Below, piece after piece: positions 33,362 through 45,251 of a stretch of DNA of 64,000 bases. Numbering within the stretch: position 1 is the stretch's first letter; every line of letters begins with the position of its first letter. The DNA is from Helianthus annuus. Taxonomy: Eukaryota; Streptophyta; Magnoliopsida; Asterales; Asteraceae. The stretch covers positions 83,485,657 to 83,549,656 of the forward strand of contig NC_035449.2 of NCBI RefSeq assembly GCF_002127325.2, written 5' to 3'. The notes beneath the pieces are model-generated. The model was given only the letters and a program-made list of their open reading frames with translations. It searched no databases and was not told where the DNA came from. The position numbers were made by a program, and so were the translations under genes.

Positions 33362-36300
33362 TGTAAAGCCCGTCTCAATTAATCATGATTTTATAAATAA
33401 GATACACATTTTATATGCTAAAATGTGACTTTACGAAATCAAGTTGTCATGCTAACATTCCCATAGTTTACAACATTTCAAAAAGTACATGTTTATAAAT
33501 GTTTACATAATTCATTTTTTTTGCAAACACCTCAAGATTAGATGCGGAAGCTTCATTTAACGTGTGTTCGGTTCTTGCTCGCCACTTGATCTTCTTCCGA
33601 GACTCTCGACATTCACCTATGATAAAAACCAACTTAGAAGTCAGTTTTGATAGTTAAATAACAAGTACAACAACTTAATCGGGTCAAATATTCGAAATAA
33701 ACAAAAAAATCAATATTTTCAGAAATTAGGCCGTCGCCACGCGCGACCATGGCCGTGGTGCAACGCCACGGTCTCTTTATGACAGATTGTTGCAGCTGGT
33801 TGCTGCATATTCTCAGCACGACCGGATTTTACGGAAACGAGCATAAATTTCTCGTTTTTGATCCGTTTTACACGATTCTTTTTCCTACGTGACCGTAATT
33901 TACTTTTCCATCTCATGGAGTTAAAATCCAACATCCGGATTTAAAAAATTTCAGACTTATAAGTCTTCGGCTTACTACCCTTTTTACTAAATTTTGACCT
34001 GTTCAAGATTTTATCACACAAACATGTTTATTTGATCTATAAACTCATGAGATTCATCATTTCAATATTGACTATCATATTGGGTTCGAATCACGTGCTT
34101 CTTACGCATTCATAACCTGTTTTCGCTCATATGCTTATTTTGACCCGTTAAGGGTAATTAAGCCTATTTTAAGCATGAATCTCTTTCACTCACATCAAGC
34201 ATTATACTACCACATTTCTTGTCAATTAATCTTTCTTCACAACCATATTTGTGTTGTATTAAGTGTGGAAATTCCTAAACTCCGAGTTTTACCCCTCGAA
34301 TCATTATTTTACGGCAAGGACTATTATAGAGTCAAATGACTAAGGATTCACATCTTTCGCTTTTGTATACTCATTCTAAGTGTTTAATTATGCATACTAC
34401 TCTTTTCCGAACAACCTTAATGGGTCGTTCGCTCGATTTAGCTTACAAGGGCATTTTGGTCCATTTAGTCCTTTCATTAAAATAAAGGACTTTTAAAAGC
34501 ATTTTCGACCCAAAAGCCCTGTTTTAAACTATGCATTTGATTCAAAAGTCATTATGTTTTCAAAACACAACGATCATCATATGAATCATTCGGTTTGCTA
34601 ATTAAAGTAACCTAATGTCTATATGACTGCATTTAACTACCAAGGAACCTCTAGTTCCTATGGAGTAGTTAATCTATATTATACATACCTGGCTCGGATC
34701 AATATTTATATTGACCCTTTTCAATACCTTGCCTTAGTAACCGCTAAGTAATAGCGATGTAAGTATCCATTTGATATTTATTCCTGAAATCATACAACTC
34801 GACAAACCATTAGTCGATATTGTCAAAGGGTGATATTTTCACCCTTTTGACCCGTTTGTTTTAATTGACCGATTATATTGGCGAGATGAAGCTTATTGCC
34901 ATCTCGCCTACACGACTCGCTCCAGTTTACATCGTGCTGTCATATTAATTATAAATCAATTCTTAACGCCTTTTTGCCTATTAAGGCTTTCAAAATAAAG
35001 TATCTTTCAAAACCAACAATTATTGTTAACGAGTGACCAAATTACAATTTTACCCTTATTGGTTATTATGATTTCCCTTATATGGTAACCCTTAAAAGTA
35101 CATGTTTCATTCGTCATAATATGATCGAATTACCGATTTAACTCATTTTTAGCCATCATTATAGTTTCTTATCATATTTGATTATCTTGTTCCGTACGAC
35201 TACACGCCGGAACACCATATCTCAATTAGGTATTTGTCTTATTCGTGATCAATACGACAAAGAATATTCCAAAATATATGACTAGTGTAAGCTATACTTA
35301 CATTGCATCCGAATTATGCTTTTCCTTCATTCTTGATTTGTTTGACCCGCTTCCTTTCCCAAACTTTCACCTAGCTTGCCAAGCGTCTATCATTGAAATT
35401 GTAAGATGGTTAGGTTAGTCATAATCATTTACGACTATTCCATCCTATGCTCCTTATGTCGAATTTATCATTCAATCATGTACTTGGTTGGTTTGACTTT
35501 TTAAAGTCAATCGACTTATCAACCTATTCAATCCACATTTGGTTTATTGAATTTCGCTTAGGCATTTCATCCGAACTCTTAACGAAATCAGATTTTACAC
35601 ACTAACTACTAGGTAACATGATTTCAAGTATCTATATCACAATCTTAACATCAATTTTCTTATATCATACAAAACCCACTTCGTGAGAAGTATGATCTTG
35701 TACCCAAATTCATGGTTTGATCGAACACCTTCTATTTTTTATCATGCATGTTGATTCTTAGCATAGTTATATCATCAATTTCATCATAACATTAAAACCC
35801 ACTTATCTAAGTGTGTTAATTCATCAAATCCTTCAATTCATATCATGTTATATATGATTTTCACTTAGGGTTTCGTTCCTAAGCAAGTATACATCACTAA
35901 TCTAGCCATAGCTTCTCTAATCCATGCCTAATTCGTGATTAGGATGATTATCAAATCCTTACAACTTCACCAAACACCAAGATTTTACATACCTTATGAT
36001 CCTCTTGTTCGGGTGATCATTAATCCACGTTCGGTTGTGAATTTAAGCGTCGTTTGGCCCTCTAATTTGATGAATTTGGATGAGCTAGGGTTTGGAGCTC
36101 TTGCTCCTTCTCCTAGACTATTTCATGCACATACACACACACACACACCAAGTGTGTGTGTTGTGTTTTATTTTTTTTGTTTTAATAAACCAAGTTTCCC
36201 ACTTGGCAATATTAGTCCCTCATGTTCTACCTTGACCAATTGAAGCTATAACTCACCATTAGTCATTTGATCTCATGCTACCAACTAGGTTAATTATTCC

Positions 36301-36533
36301 TAGTTACCTTAACGGGTTCGGGAAGTTATAACCTGTTATGTTTTAAGTTTCGTTAATTCGGGCCTTTTATAGCTTTGTTTTCTCAAAGCATTTATTCTCC
36401 TTTTTATTAATTATTAGGCTTATTTATTTAAATCCTAATAAATTTTCAGGTTAATCTTTACCGCTAACAGTATTTTACCCGCTCTTTTGTATTAACGGGG
36501 TTTAATTACCAAACCCGTTTTCGGGGTGTTACA
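33362..36533 (-). repeat. 5' LTR of the LARD-like element
   Basis: 3172 bp, TGTAAAGCCCG...GGGGTGTTACA, adjacent to the PBS. It has the empty TTACC site of the solo LTR and a (CA)n tract at about 36129-36149. Confidence 0.9.
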
Positions 36534-37172
36534 TGTTGCGTGTGTAAGTAGTGTGAACTTGTATGTACGCACATATGAATGGGACACATATGCATGTACT
36601 TAGATATATGTACGTGTATACACGTGTTGTAATCTAATTATTGTAGATCACTGGTATACATATATGTGAAGATGTGGGTTTTCAATATGTTTGAGATTAC
36701 GTATTCCTAAACATGTTACTATTGAGAATGAAATGGAGTGCAGGTATGGGAACGCCGGACTCTCGAGGAATTGATGTCGGACTCGAGTAAATAAAATTAA
36801 GAGAATGTTTCAATGGAATACCTTACGTAGTTAGAATGTGATATAGCCTTTTAGGTATATGTATTAAATTATATATGATGTCACCATGTACTAACGTGTT
36901 GGTTATTATGGTGATCACAGGTTAGTCTGATATTCATGATGGACAAGTGAACGAGGGTCGAGTTGAAGATCATGGATTGTGCGGGAAAGCGGTCACGTTG
37001 TTTGTAATGATTTGTTAACATAGTTACATTAAATAAATGATGAATGATGTATTCATGTTAAAAGGGTTGACCTAAACGGTATTCAAGTATGTTAGAGTAG
37101 TTAAAAGAAGGAAAATTTACGGTTCATTTTTCGCTACGTCGTTTTGGGTCAAATCATGATTAGGGTCTTACA
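36534..37172 (+). repeat. Tekay-like LTR, right part
   Basis: Continuation of 10124-12462 after the nested block. It ends AAATCATGATTAGGGTCTTACA-like at 37172, resembling the LARD LTR end (AATCATGATTAATTGAGACG...TTTACA). No PBS follows, so this is the outer end of the old element. Confidence 0.45.
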
Positions 37173-38016
37173 TGAATGAAAAAAAATTAAGACTCTAAGA
37201 AAATTTTCACAAGTATACCTCTATAAAACCGCCTGAATAGTGTATACCATAATGGTTGGGGCAAGTCTGCAGACTTTAGAAAACCTTAAAAATGGTTGGG
37301 CCATGTCTGCACCTTAGTAGATCTTTCACGGTGGTGGTGGGGGTGGTGATAGACGATGGTGGCAGTGAACGGTGGTGGTGGATGGTAGTGTTTAATCCTC
37401 TATAGACCTTAGAAAATCTTAGAAATGGTTGGGTTAAGTCTACACCAAAAAGTGCTCACATAGACTGCATATGACAATTTATGCACGTGGTTTGCGCAGC
37501 GCAGGCAGAAGAGCCTGCGCATATATTTTTTAGAAAAATAAATGTCACCTTACTCTTTTAAATTCCAATGAATGTTTTTATATTTGTTTAATACAAAACA
37601 AATATACATAGATTAATACATAACTATTATATTTGTTTATGCAATATACATAGATTAATACATAACTATTATATTTGTTTAATGCATAGTTTAATACATA
37701 ACTACCATGTAAATAAAAACTCTAATTTTTTTCCAATAGTTGAATCTTTATTAATAATTATCCATTTTTCTAGAAGTTTACCTCTTAATTATTCTTACCA
37801 TACACTTTCATTCTTTAAATTCTTTAAATGTTTAACATGAACAAAAAAAAAAAATTTAAAACAAAACCACACTCGCTAAGTCAAATCTCGGTTTTAATGG
37901 AACTCGGTTTCAATGGAACCGTGTGAACATTACCTATCATTTTCATTCCTAAAGCTTTTTTAGATTTTTTTTTCTTTTTTACATAGATTTTATTACTGTT
38001 AGAACTTAATTATTAA
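37173..38016. other. Non-coding stretch with simple repeats
   Basis: No gene seen. It holds three imperfect copies of a TGGTTGGG...AGTCTGCACC string (about 37250-37445), a GGTGGT-rich tract (about 37328-37390), a perfect hairpin GCGCAGGC/GCCTGCGC (37498-37520) and an AT-rich tandem repeat around TACATAACTATTATATTTG (37574-37710). Confidence 0.6.
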
Positions 38017-38522
38017 CTAGTATTAAGCACCCCCCGCGTTGTGGCGGGGGCGAACACCAATACCACACTATTATCAGCGACCACCAACACTGAAGTTGCT
38101 GCATGTTAATGCGAAGAAATTAAACCGACACGTAAAACATGTAAAGAAATAACTAAGTCGATCTAGGACCCGAGCGTTACGATGAACCTGACAAACGGAA
38201 AAAAGAGACAACGTAAAAACGTTTAACCACACACGCACGTTGCGTCGTGTTAACTCGCAAAATTATTTATAGTATTTAAATGAAATAAAAATTTGTCTTT
38301 GTGTTAATGCGAAGAAATAAAAATTTGTGTTTGTGTTAATGCGAAGAAATTAAACCGAAACGTAAAACATGTAAAAAATAACTAAGTCGATTTAGGACCC
38401 CAAGCGTTACGATGGACCTGTCAAGCGAAAAAAAAATAGACGACGTAAAAACGTTTAACCACACACGCACGTTGCGTCGTGTTACCTCGCAAAATTATTT
38501 ATAGTATTTAAATAAAATTAAA
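38017..38522 (-). mobile_element. Helitron-type 3' end with internal direct repeat (5' end not found)
   Basis: On the minus strand the terminus is CTAG (38020-38017) followed by T, preceded about 10 bases upstream by a perfect hairpin CCCCCGC/GCGGGGG (38031-38037, 38044-38050). This matches Helitron 3' ends (hairpin, CTRR, insertion before T). Inside is a direct repeat of about 190 bp with period about 229 (38104-38297 and 38333-38522). I found no convincing 5' TC end or Rep/helicase ORF, so it is non-autonomous and its right boundary is open. Confidence 0.6.
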
Positions 38523-39099
38523 GTTTATCTACCCACTAAGCATTATGTGTTGCAAATTGTATTTATACAAGGTGGATAGACTATCAAGTATTATGTACAA
38601 CAAATTAAACTAATAGAAAAACACCATACAACATAATAAAGCTATAAAGCACATGGTACAACATGTATTGCAAGAAAATGATGGCAAATTATATTATTAT
38701 TATTATATAATAATCTTTTATGTCAAATAATGTGAAATTGTTTACACCGGAAAATTATAACAAAGTTAAAGAATGATTAAGAGATCCCACATGTGTAAGG
38801 AAGTGATGATGCACTAAAAAGTGAGAAATCAAATTTTTTTTGAAAGACTCCCAAAGCTTATTGTACAACCACTCAAAGCCAAAAATTGTTGCTTATTTAT
38901 AGGTTATAATTTATACGATAATATTTTACGACTAGATCCGAGTTTAACGAGTTAACATGTCACAACGCGCGTTAACATTATCAATTTTTTTTACCAACAT
39001 AGTTCTCAAGTAACCATTCTATCTATCATCTTTATTTTAAAGGTTTTTCATAAACTTAAGAATTTTCGTATACCATATTTTGATACTAAAACATTAATA

Positions 39100-39688
39100 C
39101 AGAGCCAGCTTTAGAGGAAGCTAAATAAAGTCTTTGCTTTAGGTCCAATTTGAAAAAAAAAGTAATATATTATTTTTTGTTATTGGTTTAAGATATATAT
39201 TATTGCGCGACAAATAAGTTTCAGTCATTAAAGTTAAACGATTAATGATTTTTGGGATTCGAATTTTAAAAATGAGCTTCAGTCATTAATGATTACCGTT
39301 AAAGTTAAACGATTAATGATTTTCGGATTCCATTTTTAAAAATGAGCTTCAGTCATTAATGATTACCGTTAATGATTACCGGAAAATATTTAAGCAAGCT
39401 GAAAAGTTATTTTCTCTTATCTTCATATATAATAATAAGTTATACAAGTACTATGTATCAACAAAATCAAGGTTAGTTATTTCTTTAATCTTTTTAGAGC
39501 TATGAATATGCCTTTATGTGATAATCTTTAGTTAAATTCATATAAGAGTAACCACGTTTTTTTTATAAAACATTAGTAGAATACATAAAATACCATATAT
39601 TTGATATAAAGTATCGACAGTTAAAAACCGGAAAAGATCCCACATTTAGAGTTCGCTTTAGGCCTTCAAAAGCGTTGAGCCGGCCATG
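39100..39688. mobile_element. Non-autonomous hAT-type element with 8-bp target duplication
   Basis: Ends CAGAGCCAGCTTTAGAGG and, inverted at the right, CATGGCCGGCTCAACGCTTTTG. These resemble hAT ends of the CAGGGCCGGC type. Flanks CATTAATA (39092-39099) and CATTCATA (39689-39696) match at 7 of 8 bases. At 589 bp with no ORF it is MITE-like. Internally it has a tandem repeat of about 75 bp (about 39217-39395). Confidence 0.75.
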
Positions 39689-40309
39689 CATTCATATTCA
39701 ACACCCCGTCGTAACACGCGAACTAGTGTTAACTCATTGACATGAATGATCATATGTTCTTGTTTGTACAAACTCCCATACATATAACCTTAAATATGAA
39801 CCATCGAGACATCTAATGAATTGACGTGATGATTCATAATCAATCTCTAGGGTTTCCTTTCGACACAAATTTACCCCTTAACTATACATAATTACATAAA
39901 AAACACTAAATGCAACTTTAATCTATTCACATGAATGATCCATTAACATTGACCCTAGATTAAGTAAATTAGTATCCAATACTTTTATCATACAAATGTT
40001 AAGGGAATCATATTCATTCACATCGTGAGAAAGTTATATACTTTTACATTTAGTCATTGGTGTGAGTGGGGAAGACGGTTGAGCTGATAAAAGTTTCTTT
40101 AAGCATTTGCTAAATCAAGCTAGCCCACATGTGTACGTAAGAAACAAAATGTTTATTGGGGGCTAATTAACAAAGGAATTGTCTTAAAGTGAGCCCACGT
40201 GTTCAAAAGAGAAAAGGAAATGAAATTTTTTTTCATAAGCCTCTAATAATTGCCACTATAAGAAATGATAATTCGTTACTAGGTGTTAACAACATATCAA
40301 TATGATAAA

Positions 40310-40545
40310 TATATTGTGGGTTTGTAGGCTCTAGACAACACAAGGGGATGGCGCAATTGAGTAGCTGCACTAGCCCTCAGCCCACTTAATTGATTTCTTG
40401 TATGTGTAATATTTAACACAATAAAAGAATACCCTAGTTCCCCTTGAACGTGGGTCACATGTTGTGGATGAACCACATAAATCCTATATGTCGTTTTATT
40501 GCTATTGCTTTCGTGTTCAGTATCGTGTGTGCTTTATTCCTAACA
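40310..40545 (+). repeat. Copia-like LTR 3' end (solo or fragment)
   Basis: The segment ends GTGTGCTTTATTCCTAACA and carries GTGGATGAACCAC...AAATCC about 75 bases earlier, a pattern familiar from plant Copia LTR ends. No PBS, internal region or clear left edge is seen. The stretch 39697-40309 before it holds nothing I can name. Confidence 0.4.
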
Positions 40546-40727
40546 TAGTAACATATACATGATGATAATATGGAAGAGTTAATAAGATTGATGGGGGAAA
40601 ACCAGCCTCAATATTAATACACATGTTAATTTCAATTCCAATGTTGCATATTTCAGTAATACAAACCCTTAACACCTATGGTTCACGGTTTGACCCAAAA
40701 ACCATTTAAAACCAGCCGCGAGCACTC

Positions 40728-41453
40728 CTAGATCTCAAACCTTTCTTCAAAACGTTCAGGTTGCAATGGCATGACGCTTATCGTACTGATAATGGTAGGA
40801 TGTTGCACGTTAAATTGTGATGGTGTTGTAATGCTATGCGCTCCCCCCAACAAAATCTTTTCGCATGTTTCTATAAGGGAGTGCCTACATGTTGGGCAAG
40901 AGGAATGTGAGCTCAACCACTTATCGACGCATTGAACATGGAAACCATGGCTACATTTTGGCAGTATTTTGACTTGTTCTTCGAAAATAAAATCACTTAA
41001 ACAAATTGCACACTCTTTGTCCAATCCAGGCAATTTTAACCCTTCCGAGTACCTAACAATAGGAAAGGTGTTCAATGCCTTTTTCTTAATGCCAGTGTTT
41101 GCTAACCTAGCTGGTGTGCTTTCCAGGCTAGTGACTGACTGCGAGCAAAGAAAACATGAGCACTTGAGTACACACCTGATAATCGCGTTCAAACATAAGG
41201 AACAAACGAGAGCACAGAGAAGCACGGATAGGACCATCACCACATTTGTATCAAAGGTTTTGTTTTCCGTATATGGACTTGGTGCTGGTGAAGCTGCTAT
41301 AGCCTCCACTCCTGTTTTGATGATTGTGGTTGTATGTTGATACTTCAGATCATCACATAGAAGCTTTCTTGAATGAAAATGGACCATGTTTCCTTGAAAG
41401 AGGATCATGGCACTAATGAACATTTTTGCATGTTTTGATTGGTTTGGATTCAA
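40728..41453 (-). CDS. ATL-type RING-H2 E3 ubiquitin ligase
   Basis: A 241-residue single-exon ORF, the usual size and structure for plant ATL proteins. One transmembrane segment is at about residues 70-93 (VVMVLSVLLCALVCSLCLNA). The GLD motif (143-145) precedes a complete RING-H2: C148, C151, C167, H169, H172, C175, C186, C189, with the conserved Trp at 179. ATL proteins are membrane-bound ubiquitin ligases that take E2-ubiquitin through the RING; targets cannot be told from sequence. The overall pattern resembles the ATL72/73/78 branch. A TATA-like TTATATAG (41490-41497) lies only about 36 bases before the first ATG, so translation may start at Met11 (41423) or Met16. No frame damage. It is the one clear host gene here. 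Confidence 0.9.
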   Translation of the reverse strand: MNPNQSKHAKMFISAMILFQGNMVHFHSRKLLCDDLKYQHTTTIIKTGVEAIAASPAPSPYTENKTFDTNVVMVLSVLLCALVCSLCLNAIIRCVLKCSCFLCSQSVTSLESTPARLANTGIKKKALNTFPIVRYSEGLKLPGLDKECAICLSDFIFEEQVKILPKCSHGFHVQCVDKWLSSHSSCPTCRHSLIETCEKILLGGAHSITTPSQFNVQHPTIISTISVMPLQPERFEERFEI

Positions 41454-41488
41454 ATGTAGATGTTCTTGGAGAAGACTTAGAAGAGAAT

Positions 41489-41497
41489 GTTATATAG
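41489..41497 (-). promoter_or_regulatory. Putative TATA box of the RING-H2 gene
   Basis: Minus-strand CTATATAAC upstream of the ORF. Its close spacing to the first ATG implies a very short 5' UTR or a downstream start codon. Confidence 0.4.
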
Positions 41498-41878
41498 TGG
41501 AATTAAATATGTCCCACAAAGTATATAAATGCCAGTTAATCTCATAATAATAATAATGATGGTAATAGTAATAGTAACTAGAAAACGCATGTGAAATTTT
41601 ATGTGATTTCTGTTATTCGATTATTTTGGATCTTCCACCAAGTTTTGTGTATTGCCTTTAGTAACAATGGATTCTCTAATCAAGTGGATCCCACCCACTT
41701 ATTTCAACAGTCAAATAATGGCATGTTTACATGATTTCAGTCATTTTCTAATCCCTCAATCTCCAGTAATGCATTCATTAAAAAGTTAATTCCATAATTA
41801 TTGCATTTTACACGTTTAATCAAAATAATCATTGCGTTTGAAAAGTCCATTTGGGAGAAGTTTTGTAAAATTAAAACA

Positions 41879-42153
41879 CTAGCCTAAGACCCCGCGAGCT
41901 TTGCGGGTGGCTAAATACCAACTAAACACATAAAATAATTTAAACGTAGAAGCGTTAAAGTGTGATTTGTTAAACCTAATATTTTGAGACAGTTGAGCAC
42001 GTCCCAATTTGAAAACACACACAAAGCGACGTGTCTGAAGGTTTAGGAAGAAGTGAAACGATATGTCTAAAGTTATGAAATGCTGGGAGGTTAGAAATGG
42101 AAACGGTTTGAAAAGGCATGTGTGACACCCTAAGTTACTAAATTTTAATAAGA
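41879..42153 (-). mobile_element. Small Helitron-type element
   Basis: Minus-strand 3' end: hairpin CCCGC/GCGGG (about 41891-41908), then GTCTTAGG and CTAG (41882-41879), followed by T. The proposed 5' end is TCTTATTAAAATTTAG (minus strand, from 42153), a common Helitron-like start, but the preceding base is C and not the usual A. About 275 bp, non-coding. If this 5' end is wrong the element could run further right. Confidence 0.5.
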
Positions 42154-42185
42154 GTATAATATTACCAGCAAAAGGAGAACTTCTC

Positions 42186-42188
<3 letters not shown>

Positions 42189-42220
<32 letters not shown>
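42189..42220 (+). repeat. Poly(A) run of 32
   Basis: An uninterrupted A tract between the Helitron-type element and the LINE fragment. It is on the opposite strand to the LINE coding sense, so it is not that fragment's tail. Confidence 0.9.
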
Positions 42221-42224
<4 letters not shown>

Positions 42225-42234
42225 TTCCACTTAG

Positions 42235-42720
42235 CAAGATGCTAAGGGACCAGATCATACACCAGAGGGACAACAATACAGAAAAGAAAAACTACAGTAA
42301 ACTGAAACAAAAATTAATCATAGTCCATTCCTTTGAATTTAATCCAGTTCACCTTGCTCAGGACAGAGATACAACATCGCTTCTCCATCCACCAGTAAGA
42401 CCCTTGTTTTACTAATATTATGTTGGCCCAAAAAACATGACAGCCTTTCCCAGTCGTTTCTTTCCGCAGCAGAGGTGAGTGTGGGGTTCCACTCAAGATC
42501 CCAGCAGATACCACCCACCTTCTTGTTGTCCATAATGGACACATCTTTATGCTTCACCATGGCAAAAATTTGAGGGAACCTGTCCTTCAACCTGCTTTCT
42601 ACCACCCACTCGTCCGGCCAGAACCTTACTTTGTCTCCTTTCCCCACATCCGGAACCAAAAACTCCTTAAGATCAACATTCGCTTTTAGAAGGTCCTTAT
42701 AAGTCGATCTAACCGCCTTC
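42235..42720 (-). pseudogene. LINE (non-LTR retrotransposon) ORF2 C-terminal fragment
   Basis: An open frame of about 125 codons (42714-42339) with GKGDKVRFWPDEWV followed by LKDRFPQIFAM, the pattern found after the RT domain in plant L1-type LINEs, just before the zf-RVT region. RT and endonuclease parts are absent, so it is a truncated remnant. It may have been carried here with the neighbouring sequence. Confidence 0.65.
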
Positions 42721-43440
42721 TATACAATCAAAACAATGGTCTTATATCCATCTACAATCAATACAATGGTCATTTCATTTTAAATGAAAAGCTAAAACAG
42801 TTGATACTCGAAATTTGAACCACTTATATTTTACCACTAATGGGTCAAACTAAAATTTAATCAAACCAGCTGACTCAAATTCATCCCAAGTGTTTTTCAT
42901 GCACAGAACCTCCTAAACCACTTTATTGAAAAAAAACATAAACTGCGAATACTTTTCCTGACATGCTATTTACTTACAAAACTTTAAAAATTTGGACAGA
43001 AAGTGTTTAGGTCAACTGAACCTTTTTCTTCTTAAATCAAAACACCTAATTTGACCTTGCTCATAAGCATCTCTCGGTCCCACCCCGTTTGCTACCTATG
43101 TAGGCACGTACAATGTGTGCAATTTCTAAGAAAAAAATCATTAGAAATAAGTACAGACGTAACAAAAATTAGGAATAAAGAAATACCAGTTGAAAGGCAG
43201 AAGTACCATGTCATACTTACAACTTAAAACCCAATTTCAAACATACCCAATAATTCATCAAGACTTATTAAGCAAGACTCCATGAGCCCTACAAACTTGC
43301 AGAATGCACAAAAAGATAACATAATGTCAAAGACATATCCAACTTCAAGGTAATACTCATGCTTAAGAAAACAAACAAAAAAGAGAGGAACTCAACTAAA
43401 GCTCGTTCAAACTCACATATAAATATTTTCCACACAAGAG
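42721..43440. other. AT-rich stretch, nothing recognised
   Basis: No gene, repeat or RNA gene seen. It may be intron sequence of the broken gene to the right. Confidence 0.5.
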
Positions 43441-45251
43441 AATGGAATGAATTCTTACCTAAATTAGGACGCTTATTCTTCGGCTTAGATTGCATCAACA
43501 GGTTGTCCATCTTTTTTAACAGTTTTCCTCAAGGTTGCAGAGTTCTCATCATTCTTAGGTAATCAAAGACCGATTAGTTCATGTACCCTTTTTTTGTCTT
43601 TCGGCTATTAACACCATCACATGATGCATGATTAATTGTCCCCCGCTTTTAACGTTATTTTTGCGAAATTAATAAGATAACGTTAAAATACCATCTAAAG
43701 CACGCCTTCCATAAAAATTAAAGTAGAAAACTGGTACATTTATTCTATATAAAAATGAGACAAATTTAGAATTATTCAACCAAATAAAACAGTGATTATA
43801 AACTTATATCTCAATCTTTACAATATATATATATATATATATATATAACATACCACAACAACAAATCAATGATGCCAACTAAAACAATATCAACCGGGAA
43901 GTGAACAAATTGGCATTAAGATTTCTAAATCTTCACACTTAACTACAAAACGAAACAATTCCATTGCAATCTTCTATTAGGTCTAACAAATCGATACACA
44001 CACATACACGAAACATGGATGGGTATATTAAAATGGTGAGAGCAATGCAACTTCTGAATAATTTATTACGTTTTATGAAAAAACAGCACAACAAATCATC
44101 CATAAAGTATGCAAAAAACAAAACTAAAAAAAGCACAAATTTTGAAAAATAGTCAGTTGTGAGCCAAGCAATAAATCACCAAATAATTATTACTAAATTA
44201 GTTTATAGCAAATCACCAAATCAATATTACCAAATCAGGTTGCAATAATAAATCCAAATTTGCTTGTTAAAGATTGAGACATGCTCAAGTAAAAAATAAC
44301 TCTCGGTTTTCTATGTTCATCCGATTCAATATTCTTAGGAATGCCATTTGAGGATATGACGAAGTAAAGTTAAAATGACTTTCTTTTAAATAAATTTTCT
44401 ATATTACTTTGTATTCAAGTTTCCCCAGTAGGTAAAATCATTAAATTTCAAGTTTTAATCAATTTTGGTCAACATTCCAACTCATAATCACCAACTTTCA
44501 TCAAGTTTCAAGTTTACATGAGAAGAAACATGATCATGCCAACAAATGCCACCATCTTTAATTAGTATCATCAAGGGTCACAACTTGAATATCCATTTAT
44601 ATATCAACTTAATAACACCAGTTCTAAAATCATAGCCTTATGTTAACTACTTGCCAGGAAACTTATTAATGAACAAAATGATTTTTAGTCATAACTAACC
44701 TGATAGGAGCCATCCGTTAAGCTGCATATATTCTGGAACATAGTTGGGCTTTCCTCAACCAGGGCATAGGCCATGCGCAACAAACTGTAAACAATCCACA
44801 TACCACCAATTAACCAATGTTTGGATCTATTCATTTAGGCAATATTACAAACACTTGGTGTGCAACCTTATAAAAATTGAATAAATAGATGTTAGATAAA
44901 TAAATAAATAAATGAATAAATCTAAGTAGAAGCAATAATTTGGAAAAGAAACAATCATCATCGTCATCATCACCCAATCTCTTTCCGAGTACAAAAAACA
45001 ATAACATAGTTAAACCTTATTAATCCACCATCCAGTGATATGAATCTGTGGGATAAAAAAGGGAGAGCCTGAAGCATGTGGGCCATTCTGTTGTACATTT
45101 ACAGCCCCGAGAGAATCGGTTATGGGAAAAAGTCTCTTTAAGCCAATGTCAATCACTTGTAAACGCCATGCTCTGTCTCAATCCTTTTGTGGACTGAGGG
45201 ACATATCATCTGTCAGAAAAACTTCATTAGGTTTACCTGATTCCAACAGTT
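43441..45251 (-). pseudogene. Exon fragments of an unrecognised host gene
   Basis: Three exon-like blocks on the minus strand. 45251-45016: open apart from one TGA near 45180, reading LLESGKPNEVFL and then RLQVIDIGLKRLFPITDSLG; acceptor TTATAG before it and donor AAG|GTTTAA after. 44784-44700: LLRMAYALVEESPTMFQNI, with acceptor TTTACAG and donor CAG|GTTAG. About 43554-43450: LRKTVKKMDNLLMQSKPKNK, followed by a GTAAG donor. The spacing is intron-like and AT-rich, with an (AT)n tract at 43823-43847. I do not recognise the protein. The in-frame stop and missing ends indicate a pseudogene or captured fragment. Confidence 0.5.

Larger units (their letters stand above)
12463..36533 (-). mobile_element. 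Non-autonomous LARD-like LTR retrotransposon, interrupted by an inner element
   Basis: Two long direct repeats (12463-16017 and 33362-36533) begin TGTAAAGCCCG and end GGGGTGTTACA. Next to the right copy is a PBS for initiator tRNA-Met (33347-33358, minus strand TGGTATCAGAGC), and next to the left copy a purine-rich PPT (minus strand AAGGGGGTAGACT). The element is therefore minus-strand, with its 5' LTR on the right. Removing the inner element leaves only about 2.7 kb of internal DNA with no gag or pol. The flanks are TGTAG (12458-12462) and TGTTG (36534-36538), a 4/5 match for a target duplication. LTR and PPT style resemble Tekay chromoviruses, so it may be moved in trans by them. Confidence 0.85.

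Noticed and set aside
37498..37520. Perfect 8-bp hairpin GCGCAGGC/GCCTGCGC as another Helitron end
   Set aside because: No CTRR terminus follows at the right distance on either strand.
40310..40400. tRNA-like start of a SINE (GGGGATGGCGCAATTGAGTA)
   Set aside because: No B box follows at the proper distance, and the downstream sequence fits a Copia LTR end better.
42189..42220. Poly(A) as tail of the neighbouring LINE
   Set aside because: The LINE fragment codes on the minus strand, so its tail would be poly(T) on plus at lower coordinates.
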